NCBI RefSeq assembly: GCF_001612845.1
Contig: NZ_BDBF01000027.1
Coordinates: forward strand, 1 to 64,000
Direction: 5' to 3'
DNA: 64,000 nucleotides
DNA from: Nocardia elegans NBRC 108235
GTDB lineage: Bacteria; Actinomycetota; Actinomycetes; Mycobacteriales; Mycobacteriaceae
Below are positions 36,420 to 45,168 of the stretch, one piece after another (within the stretch, counting starts at the first letter, position 1; each line of letters begins with the position of its first letter). The notes under the pieces are model-generated. The model was not told the origin of the DNA, made no database searches, and saw only the letters and a list, made by a program, of their open reading frames with translations. A program made the position numbers and the translations under genes.

Positions 36420-37403
36420 TCAGTTCCCCAGTGTCCCGTTGATGGTCAGGTAGAAGATGCGTAGCATGACTGCCGGCTTCTCGCTGCGGACACGGATCTG
36501 TACCACCGCATCCGGCGTGTTGGCGGGGACGAGAATCCGGGCCTCCACCATGCGCGACCGTGGCGAGTCCGACAGTGTTCCGCGTGCGACAATCATTCCG
36601 TCGCAGACTATTTCGAGCAGATCGGGCGCGGCGTCCTCGTCCGTATGTGCCCACGCGAACAGCTGATAGGCGATGCCGGGCGCGAGGCCGCCTCCACCGA
36701 GCCGGATCGTCGTCGCACCGTCGGCGGCTATCAGCGGAACGACTTCGCCGGTTCGTCCGAAGACGTCCTGATCACCACCCGATATGTCGACACGGTCCCA
36801 CGGCAGCGGTGAGCCTGCGCTCACCTGCACACCGGCCTGGTCGTCGCCGCCATGGAGGGAAGCATGCGGGGGCCCGCCGTAGCGGTGTTTCCAATCGCTG
36901 ATCATCGTCCACAGCACGTGTCCAGCGTGCGAGCCGAGTACCGAACGGGCATAACGGTATTCACCGGTCACGAGTTCGGTCAGAAAGTCGACCATGTTAC
37001 CGTCGTACCTGGCCCAGACCGCGGGGCCGTGAAGATGCGCGAGCACCGTCCAACCGTCGGGATCCTCACCTTCGGTGACCCAGAAGAACATGTCGCCGTT
37101 GGTACTGCCACCCCACTGGAGCAGGCCACCCGGTTCCGGATAACCGACAAGCGGATTGCCGTCGTCGTCGTAGTCGAAAACCTCGTTCGCAACCAGATCC
37201 CGCGCATTGTCGATCAGCGACGTGAGCCGAACCTCACCATTGAGCCGACGGGACGCCGGGTACAGCACGTACAGCTCGCCGATCCCGCCGTTGCCGTAGT
37301 TGTCGATGAAATCCCGATAGTCCGACGGCAGCCGGACCCCACAGGCCGATTCGATGTCGTCCCACGGCGGCGACACCGCTTCGGGCAGCGGTGACGGCGC
37401 CAT
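36420..37403 (-). CDS. SUKH (SMI1/KNR4) family protein with C-terminal beta domain
   Basis: 327 aa from the ATG at 37403, chosen for AAGGGG just upstream; a TTG at 37493 gives a longer form. The N-terminal SUKH domain (about 1-160) has WDDIESACGVRLPSDYRDFIDNYGNGGIGE, LQWGGSTNGDMFFWVTEGEDPDGW and MVDFLTELVTGEY. The C-terminal half is predicted beta-rich (DGATTIRLGGGGLAPGIAYQLF, RMVEARILVPANTPDAVVQIRV) and not recognised. It is a possible immunity protein without a nearby toxin. Confidence 0.72.
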   Translation of the reverse strand: MAPSPLPEAVSPPWDDIESACGVRLPSDYRDFIDNYGNGGIGELYVLYPASRRLNGEVRLTSLIDNARDLVANEVFDYDDDGNPLVGYPEPGGLLQWGGSTNGDMFFWVTEGEDPDGWTVLAHLHGPAVWARYDGNMVDFLTELVTGEYRYARSVLGSHAGHVLWTMISDWKHRYGGPPHASLHGGDDQAGVQVSAGSPLPWDRVDISGGDQDVFGRTGEVVPLIAADGATTIRLGGGGLAPGIAYQLFAWAHTDEDAAPDLLEIVCDGMIVARGTLSDSPRSRMVEARILVPANTPDAVVQIRVRSEKPAVMLRIFYLTINGTLGN

Positions 37404-37768
37404 GATCCCCTTCAGCCGGGAAACCGATGCGTGCACCCCGAGCTCCTTCCGAATTTCTTTGAACCACAGTCGGGTTCCGGTAGTAATCGCCAAGATCCAA
37501 CGGATACGGCGTAGTGCGTGGCGAGGAATCGGGTTGAGTTCTGCTGCGGGACAAGGCTGCTGGTGGTTGCCCTGGCGGCCCGAGCGTGCCCGCGACCTGA
37601 ACCAGGGAACGAACGGACCACGTCGGACAGGTCACGGTCGTGAAGATACCCGGTCGGGGAGGCGACTGCGTCGGTGTGCGCCAACGTCATCGGATCGCCC
37701 GAATCCTGCCCGGCCAGGGTCGGGGTGTGCGCGATGTGCGGCGGTAGGTGGCATGAGTCGACGGCGCT

Positions 37769-38785
37769 CTACCGTGCACGTGGCAGGGATGACGGCAGCC
37801 CGAACGTAGGGAGGACGTTCTCCTCGAAGCGGGTCATGGCGCTGATTCGGTCGCCGGCGAGGGTGAGCACGAACAGGCCGACTCCCTGACTACCGGTGGG
37901 GGTGGGCAGGTAGACACCGAACGCCGGTTGACCGTTGGCTCGCGTCGGCACCAGTTCGAATCTCCGTCCCAAGCCGAAAACGAGGGCGCAGAATCGGGCC
38001 ACGCTGTTTCGGCCCCGGTACTCCAACGGTATCGGTGGCATCGACATGAAGACGTCGTCGGTCAACAGCGCCACCAAGGCATCGATGTCGGCGGATTCGT
38101 AGGCGCTGACGAACTTCGCCGCGAGCGTGTTCTCGGCAGGCGAGCCGGCGGCGGGCGGCTGGGCTCCGGCAGCCGTCACCGGCAGTCGATGTCGCATGCC
38201 CGCCCGTGCGCGTTTGAGGGCGCTTTTGACCGATTCGACGGTCGTATCGAGCATGTCGGCTACTTCGTTGGCGTGGAATCCGAGGACGTCGCGCAGGATG
38301 AGAACGGCGAGCTGGCGAGGTGGCAGAATCTGCAGGGCGGTCACGAACGCCAGGGAAATGGATTCGGATTGCCCGTAGCGGGCCTCCGGACCCAGCGGAA
38401 CACTGATCGCGCCGTCCAGAAGGGTGTCGGGATAGGGCTCGAGCCAATGGATTTCGCCGAAACCCGTCGGTTCCGGCGGTTCGACTCCCGGAACGTCCCA
38501 CTGCTTCGCGGGACGCCGGCGTTCGGCGCGCAACGCGTCGAGGCACCGGTTGGTCGCGATGCGGTACAGCCATGTGCGAACCGAGGCACGGCCCTCGAAT
38601 CGGTCGAGGCCACGCCACGCGGCCAACATGGTGTCCTGAAGAGCGTCCTCGGCATCCTGAAACGATCCGAGCATCCGGTAGCAGTGCACCTGTAGCTCGC
38701 GACGGTGCGGCTCGGTCAGCGCTCGGAACGCCTCGCCGTCGCCGTCCCGCGCCCGCGACATCAGGTCTGTTTTCGCCAGCTCCAC
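37769..38785 (-). CDS. ECF RNA polymerase sigma factor with C-terminal SnoaL-like domain
   Basis: 338 aa from the GTG at 38785, which has GAGAGG upstream; alternatives at 38794 and 38818. Region 2 includes RMLGSFQDAEDALQDTMLAAWRGLDRFEG and VRTWLYRIATNRCLDALRA. Region 4 includes VLILRDVLGFHANEVADMLDTTVESVKSALKRARAG. The last about 115 residues form an NTF2/SnoaL-like domain (FVSAYESADIDALVALLTDDVFMSMPP), as in SigJ-type sigma factors that lack a classical anti-sigma. It is divergent from a DHFR-like gene. Confidence 0.9.
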   Translation of the reverse strand: MELAKTDLMSRARDGDGEAFRALTEPHRRELQVHCYRMLGSFQDAEDALQDTMLAAWRGLDRFEGRASVRTWLYRIATNRCLDALRAERRRPAKQWDVPGVEPPEPTGFGEIHWLEPYPDTLLDGAISVPLGPEARYGQSESISLAFVTALQILPPRQLAVLILRDVLGFHANEVADMLDTTVESVKSALKRARAGMRHRLPVTAAGAQPPAAGSPAENTLAAKFVSAYESADIDALVALLTDDVFMSMPPIPLEYRGRNSVARFCALVFGLGRRFELVPTRANGQPAFGVYLPTPTGSQGVGLFVLTLAGDRISAMTRFEENVLPTFGLPSSLPRAR

Positions 38786-38844
38786 TCCGGCCACCTCTCT
38801 CCGCGTGTGCGGTTCCATCCTGTACGGACGCCGGCCGCCGCGCG

Positions 38845-38873
38845 AAGGGGGCGCACGGGCAGCGCCCCCTTTT
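38845..38873 (+). terminator. Terminator-like hairpin in the sigma factor/reductase divergent leader
   Basis: AAGGGGGCGC (38845-38854) pairs perfectly with GCGCCCCCTT (38862-38871) around a 7-nt loop, followed by TT. On the plus strand it is a textbook rho-independent shape, yet lies about 60 bp before the ATG of the DHFR-like gene rather than after a gene. Confidence 0.55.
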
Positions 38874-38932
38874 CCGGTGCCGCGGCGTCGACACCGGTGA
38901 CAACCGACAACCTCGTCAAAGGAGCACGGAAA

Positions 38933-39532
38933 ATGGGAAAGATCGTCCTCACCTCGAACGTCACACTCGACGGAGTGGTCCAAGACCCGGACGGCGCGGA
39001 GGGCTTCGAACACGGCGGCTGGTTCCACCAGTTCGTCGGAGCCAAGGACCTCGAAGACTGGACCGCCCGCGAGACGCAGGAGGCGCTGGATGCCGAGGTG
39101 TTGCTGCTGGGTGGGCGGACCAATGAGTGGTTCGCGGACCGGATGACAGAGCAGAACCTGGCGGAGGGCCGTGTAGGCCCCGAGTGGGCGAACAGGGTGC
39201 GCAGCATGGCCAAGTACGTCGTGTCCTCGACTGTCGAGGCCCCTCGGTGGAGCAACGTCACCGTCCTGCGCGGCGACGCGGTCGAGGAGGTTTCGGAGCT
39301 GAAGGGCACAGTGGACGGGGAAATCCTGATCTACGCCAGCTACCGGCTCGCACGCACACTGATCGAACACAACCTGCTCGACGAACTGCGGCTCGTCGTC
39401 TTTCCGGTGGTGGTGGGAACCGGCCGGCGGCTGTTCGACGAGGCCGGCGCCAAGAAGCCGCTACACCTGGTCAACACCCGACAGCTCGGTGACGGCCTGG
39501 TGTACTACAGCTACGAACTCGCGCAAGGCTAA
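38933..39532 (+). CDS. Dihydrofolate-reductase-family (RibD C-terminal domain) protein
   Basis: 199 aa from the ATG at 38933, with AAAGGAG upstream. It opens KIVLTSNVTLDGVVQDPDG and contains VLLLGGRTNEWFADR, KYVVSSTVEAPRWSNVTVLRGD and LDELRLVVFPVVVGTGRRLF, the core of the RibD_C/DHFR-like fold that binds NADPH. The substrate is unknown. Divergence from an ECF sigma factor suggests it is part of that factor's regulon. Confidence 0.87.
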   Translation: MGKIVLTSNVTLDGVVQDPDGAEGFEHGGWFHQFVGAKDLEDWTARETQEALDAEVLLLGGRTNEWFADRMTEQNLAEGRVGPEWANRVRSMAKYVVSSTVEAPRWSNVTVLRGDAVEEVSELKGTVDGEILIYASYRLARTLIEHNLLDELRLVVFPVVVGTGRRLFDEAGAKKPLHLVNTRQLGDGLVYYSYELAQG

Positions 39533-39661
39533 CGCCCCATCAGCCGACCAACCTGTTCGGCAGGAACGAAAGTAACCGGTTAGCAGTCGGACTCGATGCC
39601 AACTGCCGGGCGGACATCTGGAAGGGCTGGCACACGGTCGCGAAAGTGCAGCTCGGCTGCC

Positions 39662-40021
39662 TCAATCAGTCGTGCTGGCGTGCGCGGCGATGATTCGCCA
39701 ACCGTGGGTCTCGTCGTACAGCCAAGTACGGGTGTAGCGCATCCTGGCCGCGAACGGCGTCCCGGAGACGGTCCCTTCGACGGTGCCGAGAAACCACGTC
39801 ACCCCGGTACGCCCGTCGGTGAGTACGGTCAACTCCTCCTCGGTCACCTTCGTCACCACCTGCGCTCGGGTGCGGTGCAGCTCCAGGTCGTCCGCCTTGG
39901 TCTGAACGTTCGCACCGAAGGTGAAAATCAGCCGATCATCCAGCAGCCGATCCAGCGCCTCGACGTCTCCAGCGAGCTGCGCGGTCTGGAGTCGGCGCTC
40001 GGCGTCCCGCAAGTTCTCCAT
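39662..40021 (-). CDS. NTF2-like (DUF4440/SnoaL-type) protein
   Basis: 119 aa from the ATG at 40021, with GGGAGAG upstream; a GTG at 40030 is possible. It reads as a single NTF2-like domain: LRDAERRLQTAQLAGDVEALDRLLDDRLIFTFG, then TWFLGTVEGTVSG and YTRTWLYDETHGWRIIAAH. Such small alpha+beta cones bind or isomerise small ligands; its role is unknown. It lies near a sigma factor with a related C-terminal fold. Confidence 0.82.
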   Translation of the reverse strand: MENLRDAERRLQTAQLAGDVEALDRLLDDRLIFTFGANVQTKADDLELHRTRAQVVTKVTEEELTVLTDGRTGVTWFLGTVEGTVSGTPFAARMRYTRTWLYDETHGWRIIAAHASTTD

Positions 40022-40209
40022 GCGGAACACTCTCCCAGCCGGCGCCGTATCCGCGCCAGGACGTTCACACTCGGCTGATCTTCACAGTCCGACCCGGCAA
40101 GGTCGAAGCACCAACCGAGGTGCCGAATTCGTTGCGGGACCGGGGCGGCCGCTTCGGTGCCGGGGCGGTATGCCCGGTCCCGGCACGGAAGCCGAACAGT
40201 GACGGCAGG

Positions 40210-40740
40210 TCAGTTGCGTACCAGCAGCACGATGCTCGCGGCGACTACTGCCAGCACGATCGCGGCCACGCCGTAGACGAGCCGGTGAGTGCGCAGCACA
40301 GGAAGGTAGTGGTCGACGGAGAAGCGGCCGGGTCCGGTGAGGGCGAGCGCGGCAGCGGCGAGGGCGAGGGTCGATTCGTATTCGAAACCCTTGGGGGCGA
40401 AGAACGAACCGGTTCCGTGCACCGCAATGGCGTTGATCATGACGCCCAGCACGGCGGCCGCCGCCAGCGGAGTGATCAGACCGAGTGCCAGACCGAGACC
40501 GCCGAGGGTTTCGCTGAGCCCGGCAACGACCGCCATGGCGTCACCCGCGGGATAGCCACTGGCACTGAAGAATTGGCCGGTGCCGGAGATGCCGCCGCCG
40601 CCGAACCATCCGAAGAGCTTCTGGGTGCCGTGCGCGGCGACGGTCAGGCCGATCACCAGACGCAACACCAGCAGCCCGGTGTCATAGCCGACCTGGCTGG
40701 AGGCGTGCGCCACAGGGGCGGTCGCGGTGGCGCTGGTCAT
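40210..40740 (-). CDS. DoxX-family membrane protein
   Basis: 176 aa from the ATG at 40740, with AGGAG upstream. Four hydrophobic helices are visible, with the DoxX pattern GLLVLRLVIGLTVAAHGTQKLFGWFGG at the start and GLSETLGGLGLALGLITPLAA in the middle, then AIAVHGTGSFFAPKGFEYE. It lies 29 bp after the class III dioxygenase gene, so the two probably form an operon. DoxX proteins are often linked to redox or stress defence. Confidence 0.88.
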   Translation of the reverse strand: MTSATATAPVAHASSQVGYDTGLLVLRLVIGLTVAAHGTQKLFGWFGGGGISGTGQFFSASGYPAGDAMAVVAGLSETLGGLGLALGLITPLAAAAVLGVMINAIAVHGTGSFFAPKGFEYESTLALAAAALALTGPGRFSVDHYLPVLRTHRLVYGVAAIVLAVVAASIVLLVRN

Positions 40741-40769
40741 GGAAACTCCTATGGGTCTGGGTGAGTGAT

Positions 40770-41552
40770 TCAGCCGAGTTGGATGGAGCGTTTGGCGAGG
40801 CCGTGCCAAAAGCCGTCGATGACGCTGCGCTGGGTGGCGAGGTCGGCTTCGCCCGCACCGAGGGTGACGAACAGCGGGGCGAAGTGCTCGGTGCGCGGGT
40901 GCGCGAGATGCGCTGCGGGGGCCTTGTTCTCGAAGTCGAGCAGGGCATCGATATCGCCCGCGGCGAGCACGCCGTGGCCCCACTCGTCGAATTCGGCCAT
41001 CACCGGATGCACGGAGCCGTCTTCGGTGAGTGCCCGTAGATTGTGCGAGAAGAATCCGCTGCCCACGATCAGCACGCCGTCGTCACGAAGCGGAGCGAGC
41101 TTGCGCCCGAGCGTCATCAGCTCCGAGGGATCGAGAGTGGGCAGCGACATCTGCAGCACCGGGACGTCTGCCTCCGGATACATCTCCACCAGTGGCACGT
41201 ACGCACCGTGATCCAGGCCCCGGTCCGGCGCTTCCCGCACCGCCGTCCCCGGACCGTGCACCAACTTTCGAACCTGCGCCGCCAACTCGGGCGCACCCGG
41301 CGCTGGATAGCGAACCTCGTAGTAGTGCTGCGGGAAGCCCCAGAAGTCGTACACCAGCGGAACCGTCTCGGTTGCCCCGAGGGTCACCGGCGCATCCTCC
41401 CAATGCGCCGAAATCATCAGCACCGCTTTCGGTTTCGGCAATGCCGCCGACCACTGCGCCAGCTGTTCGGGCCAGATCGGGTCGTCGGCCAGCGGTGGCG
41501 CACCGTGCGACAGATACAAGACCGGCATCCGGTCTGTCCGCTCGGCAGTCAT
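40770..41552 (-). CDS. Class III extradiol ring-cleavage dioxygenase (DODA-type)
   Basis: 260 aa from the ATG at 41552, with AGGAGGT upstream. Metal-binding His residues lie in LYLSHGAPP, ISAHWED and GSGFFSHNLRAL, and PQHYYEVRYPAPG and LDHGAYVPLVEMYPEADVPVLQMS are typical of the YgiD/4,5-DOPA dioxygenase family. It cleaves catechol-type aromatic rings. It is transcribed with the DoxX gene and divergent from a MarR gene, with GTTCAAATTTGAAC in between. Confidence 0.9.
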   Translation of the reverse strand: MTAERTDRMPVLYLSHGAPPLADDPIWPEQLAQWSAALPKPKAVLMISAHWEDAPVTLGATETVPLVYDFWGFPQHYYEVRYPAPGAPELAAQVRKLVHGPGTAVREAPDRGLDHGAYVPLVEMYPEADVPVLQMSLPTLDPSELMTLGRKLAPLRDDGVLIVGSGFFSHNLRALTEDGSVHPVMAEFDEWGHGVLAAGDIDALLDFENKAPAAHLAHPRTEHFAPLFVTLGAGEADLATQRSVIDGFWHGLAKRSIQLG

Positions 41553-41565
41553 CACACCTCCTATT

Positions 41566-41579
41566 GTTCAAATTTGAAC
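41566..41579. promoter_or_regulatory. MarR-type operator, perfect palindrome
   Basis: GTTCAAATTTGAAC, a 14-bp perfect palindrome just upstream of the dioxygenase ribosome-binding site. A close copy, ATTCAAATTCGAAC, lies at 41605-41618 before the marR gene. Confidence 0.7.
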
Positions 41580-41604
41580 CTTATGCCGGCGATAGTACGC
41601 CTTT

Positions 41605-41618
41605 ATTCAAATTCGAAC
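41605..41618. promoter_or_regulatory. MarR-type operator, second copy
   Basis: ATTCAAATTCGAAC differs from the first copy in two bases and ends 20 bp before the marR start. The pair suggests control of both divergent promoters. Confidence 0.6.
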
Positions 41619-41638
41619 AAGGTGGGTAGACTGAGCCC

Positions 41639-42118
41639 GTGCGATGGCTCGACGACCAGGAAATGCGCGCCTGGAAGGCGCTGCTCTCCGGCTGGGCGCT
41701 GCTCGAGCGGGAGATCGAAGGCCAGCTCAAACGCGATGCCGGACTGTCCCACGGGCAATACGAGGTTCTGGTCCGGCTGGCCGACGCCCCTGACAGCACT
41801 CTCCGGATGACTGCGCTCGCCGACTCGCTGATCAACTCCAAGAGCAGGTTGAGCTATCAGGTGGATCAGCTGGAGAAGGCCGGGCTCGTCTGCCGCGGGA
41901 CCGTTCCCGGCGACAGCCGCGGCGTCACCGCCACCCTGACCGACAAAGGCCGCCGCGCACTCGAACAAGCGGCTCCCGGGCACGTCACATTGGTCCGCGA
42001 CCTGCTGATCGACGTTCTCACACCAACACAGTTGACCGCCCTCGCCGACGGCCTCGGCGAAGTCGCACGCCGGATCCAGGAAGCAGAAGGCCAGACCATA
42101 GGCCGAAGCCGGCCGTGA
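41639..42118 (+). CDS. MarR-family regulator
   Basis: 159 aa, GTG start without a clear ribosome-binding site (possibly a short leader). The winged helix (about 30-100) reads AGLSHGQYEVLVRLADAPD, then RMTALADSLINSKSRLSYQVDQLEKAGLVCRGTVPGDSR. It is divergent from the dioxygenase/DoxX pair with two TTCAAATT(T/C)GAA palindromes between, so it probably represses them and itself, with an aromatic compound as likely inducer. Confidence 0.88.
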   Translation: MRWLDDQEMRAWKALLSGWALLEREIEGQLKRDAGLSHGQYEVLVRLADAPDSTLRMTALADSLINSKSRLSYQVDQLEKAGLVCRGTVPGDSRGVTATLTDKGRRALEQAAPGHVTLVRDLLIDVLTPTQLTALADGLGEVARRIQEAEGQTIGRSRP

Positions 42119-42119
42119 C

Positions 42120-42597
42120 CGGCATCACGACGAGCTGGAACGCCTCCCCCGATGACCAGGCTGCCGGCTGCTGAGTCTTTCGGCCCCGTTATGTCAGGGG
42201 CCGCCAGCTCCAGAGTGAGTGTCACAGAGTCGTCGCCGAGTTCTACCCGCTGCGTGACGCGTCCGGGGTAAGGCCACGGGTCGGCAAGATCGACGGTGAA
42301 TGCAGCCGATAGGTCGTCCGTCCGGGTGGTGGTCCAGGCGGAGTCCCGTCCGGTGCCGTGGATGGCGTGCGGCGGGTGGTTGAGCGGCATCTGGTGGACG
42401 ACGCCACCGTTGCGGAAGCGGCCGTAAGCGAGGCGGCCGCACCAGGGCACCATCGGGAAGGCGCCGTATTCGGTTCCCTGGCGGAGCAATTCGATGCCGT
42501 CAACGGTCATGCCGCTGATCCGGCATCCATTGCGAGGGTCGATGGTGACAGCAGCGTCGCCCTGGGCGAGTCGTACGATCTGCTCGGCGTTGGTCAC
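42120..42597 (-). pseudogene. Truncated aldose 1-epimerase
   Basis: From a GTG at 42597 about 145 residues read as the N-terminal half of a galactose-mutarotase-like protein: LAQGDAAVTIDPRNGCRISGM, then FPMVPWCGRLAYGRF and NHPPHAIHGTGRDSAW with the conserved His. After VTLTLELAAPD the similarity stops and the frame runs into the 3' end of the marR gene. The C-terminal half with the catalytic Glu is missing. Confidence 0.65.
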
Positions 42598-42759
42598 TCC
42601 CCGGACGATACGGCTCGAACTCCGATAGCGAGGGAGGCCGCACCGGACCGCGGTGCGCTCTGTTCGATCTCGACCACTGCGTTCTGAAAGTCCCGCGCCT
42701 GGTTGGATTCCGCCATGGCGGACGACGGCCTGTTTGGGCCCGGATAGAAGGGGGACAGG

Positions 42760-43611
42760 GTGCGAGCACCCCGATGGTGGCGACCGATCCCGGCGCGGAC
42801 GATACAGTTCTTCGCTCTGGCCTACGCCCTGACCTGGCTGCTGTGGCTGCCGATGCTGCTGGCTCCGGACCGCCTGCAGTTCCTGCACTACCTGGGCAGC
42901 TTGGGCCCATTGATCGCGGCGTTCGTCATGCGCGCTCGCACCGGCGGCGCACCCGCAGTGCGGGAACTGCTCGCGCAGATGGTCCGCTGGCGGGTGCCGC
43001 CGCGCTGGTGGCTGTTCGCGATCGGATTTCCGCTGACACTGTTCGGGGTGGGCGCGCTGATCTCGGCATTGCTCGGCGACCCTGTCGACTTCTCGCAGTT
43101 CCTCGGCTCCAAGGAATACGCCGACGTCGGGATCTGGCTCGTGGCGATCGAGATCGCCTTCTTCGGATTCGGGGAGGAGACCGGCTGGCGCGGCTACGCC
43201 ATCCCCAGCCTGGAGGCCGCCGGCTGGACCTCCTATGCCGCGACCACGGCATTCGCGGTCGCGTGGGCGGGCTGGCATCTGCCGCTGTTCTTCTACCCGG
43301 ACGGACTGGCCACCCTGGGGCCGCTGATGATTCCGGGCTGGCTGATCAGCATCCTGTTCGGCGCTTACCTGACCACATTCCTGTTCAACAACGCCCGCGC
43401 AAGCCTCCTGATCGTCGCGGTCTTTCACGGCATGGTCGACATCGTCTCGATCTCCCGCGCCGCCACCACCGCCACCCTCGTCGCGGTCAACGCCGGGCTC
43501 ATCGCCGCTGCGGTCCTGGTCGCCATCCGCTACTCCCCGACCCTGCAACTGCCAGGCTCCGCGTCCGCCCATCGCCCCGGCCCCGCCGAGGCCCCCGGCT
43601 CGTCCCGCTGA
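42760..43611 (+). CDS. CPBP-family intramembrane (CAAX-type) protease
   Basis: 283 aa, seven or eight hydrophobic helices. The Abi/CPBP motifs are present: FGFGEETGWRGYAIP (paired Glu and Arg), AVAWAGWHLPLFFY (His) and VAVFHGMVDI (His and Asp). The GTG start at 42760 follows AAGGGGGAC. Members cleave prenylated or peptide substrates in the membrane, or act in peptide-pheromone or immunity systems. No partner is adjacent. Confidence 0.88.
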   Translation: MRAPRWWRPIPARTIQFFALAYALTWLLWLPMLLAPDRLQFLHYLGSLGPLIAAFVMRARTGGAPAVRELLAQMVRWRVPPRWWLFAIGFPLTLFGVGALISALLGDPVDFSQFLGSKEYADVGIWLVAIEIAFFGFGEETGWRGYAIPSLEAAGWTSYAATTAFAVAWAGWHLPLFFYPDGLATLGPLMIPGWLISILFGAYLTTFLFNNARASLLIVAVFHGMVDIVSISRAATTATLVAVNAGLIAAAVLVAIRYSPTLQLPGSASAHRPGPAEAPGSSR

Positions 43612-43666
43612 CACGACCTCGTCCCCGGGAGCCCGGCCCGCTGTGACCGCCCAGCTGGGGCACTAT

Positions 43667-43882
43667 CTAGAGCAACTCGATTTCATCGAATCCGACGGTC
43701 AAGTTGTGGCGGCGTTCTCGTAGTACGTTCCCTTCGCGATGCGCGACACCTTCACTGAAGCTCAGGTGCAGCTGCGCTCGGTGGTCGTCCACCTCTTGTA
43801 CGACCGCGCAGATGCCGTGGAACGGTCCCGCCGGGAAGTAGACGACATCACCCGGCTCGTATTCGCGAATGCTCACCGACAC
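43667..43882 (-). CDS. Small conserved-looking hypothetical protein
   Basis: About 71 aa from a GTG at 43882; an ATG at 43939 would add 19 residues. The sequence is protein-like throughout (IREYEPGDVVYFPAGPFHGICAVV, HLSFSEGVAHREGNVLR, HNLTVGFDEIELL) and looks like a small beta-barrel. Function unknown. Start uncertain because no good ribosome-binding site is seen. Confidence 0.5.
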   Translation of the reverse strand: MSVSIREYEPGDVVYFPAGPFHGICAVVQEVDDHRAQLHLSFSEGVAHREGNVLRERRHNLTVGFDEIELL

Positions 43883-44190
43883 ACGATAGTCAGCTCGAGA
43901 TGAGGTCGAGTCGCCCTCGGCAGCACCCCGAATACGCATCAGCACAGCCGCTTTCCGTTCCGTCGCCACCGCCGTCGCGTCTGAGCCAGCCGGTCCTGGG
44001 TGCCGATCACCGCCAATGCCGGTACGGACGGGCATGCTCGGCAACACCGGGCATTCCGCCTCGAACAACCTCGGCCCGACCCGAAATACAAGACGCCATA
44101 GCGAAATTCGTCCACGAGATCATCCGCCGGCTCTCGATTCAACACCGACCGTTAGTTCTCGATTGCACCACCTCCCGCAGGGCGGTGCGT
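43883..44190. other. 308-bp stretch without a supported gene
   Basis: Between the small hypothetical gene and the end of the LysR gene. Short frames only; an extension of the hypothetical gene to 43939 is possible. Confidence 0.4.
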
Positions 44191-45069
44191 TCAGACGCCC
44201 GCGTCCGCGGCACCGTATCCCTCCGCCGCTGTCCGGACGAAACTACGGATCAGCGGGCTGCGAGCGGCTTTCGACCATGCCACGACCAGACGGCTCGGCG
44301 GGCGATCCGGAAACGGGACGGTCACCAGCCCGGCGGGTAGTGGCTGGTCGAGCGGGGCGAGGGCCGAGGTCCCGTTCCAGAGGACCGCTTGCAGGCATTC
44401 CTGGATCGTGCGCAGTTCCGGCGCGGCACCATCGGGTGTGCCGCACGTCCAGTACGCGGTCCACGCCCGGTCGGCCTCCGCGGGCAGCCGCACCCAGCGG
44501 CGGTCGGTCAGATCGGCCGCGGTGACCGACGAACGGTAAGCGAGGGGATCGTTCTCGCGCATCACCACACCGACCGGTATCGAGCGGAGCACGCGCATGC
44601 CGATTCCGTTGGCGTCGAACGGAGTTCGGGTCAGCGCCACGTCCACCAGCCCGGCGCGCAGCCCGGCCGTCGGATCGCCGAGATCGGTTTCGTGAATCCT
44701 GACCTGCACGTGCGGATGGCGGGCGCGAAACGCGGCCACCAGCCGGCTGTCGACGTGGGCGGCGGTATCGGCCAGTGTCCCGATGGTCAGCGTCGCGGTG
44801 CCGGCCGCGGTGGTCACCCGCTCGCGGATGCGGTCGGCCCGGCGCAGCAGAGCGCACGCCTCCTCGTACAACACCGATCCGGCCGCAGTCGGGACGACCC
44901 CCTTGGGCGTGCGTTCGAACAACGCCACACCCACGTAGTCCTCGAGTTCGCGGATCGCGCGGGTCAGTGGCGGCTGGGTCATGTGCAGTCGGTGCGCCGC
45001 CCGGCCGACGTGGCGCTCCTCCGCGACGGCCACGAAGTACCGGAGCAGGCGAAGATCCACCCCACGCAC
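44191..45069 (-). CDS. LysR-family regulator
   Basis: 292 aa; the start may be the GTG at 45069 or 45060. The HTH is DLRLLRYFVAVAEERHVGRAAHRLHMTQPPLTRAIRELEDYVGVALFERT (split by the family pattern), followed by a type 2 periplasmic-binding-like effector domain (LTIGTLADTAAHVDSRLVAAF, VDVALTRTPFDANGI). It is divergent from the decarboxylase-like gene at 45169, the usual LysR-target arrangement. Confidence 0.88.
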   Translation of the reverse strand: MRGVDLRLLRYFVAVAEERHVGRAAHRLHMTQPPLTRAIRELEDYVGVALFERTPKGVVPTAAGSVLYEEACALLRRADRIRERVTTAAGTATLTIGTLADTAAHVDSRLVAAFRARHPHVQVRIHETDLGDPTAGLRAGLVDVALTRTPFDANGIGMRVLRSIPVGVVMRENDPLAYRSSVTAADLTDRRWVRLPAEADRAWTAYWTCGTPDGAAPELRTIQECLQAVLWNGTSALAPLDQPLPAGLVTVPFPDRPPSRLVVAWSKAARSPLIRSFVRTAAEGYGAADAGV

Positions 45070-45168
45070 GATACCGAGAGGGTATCGACGTTGCGGAGCG
45101 GGACTTGGACACCTCGTACGCCCACCGGCCACCGTGGAAAGCGCAGAACCGAAAGGAGATTCACGCTC

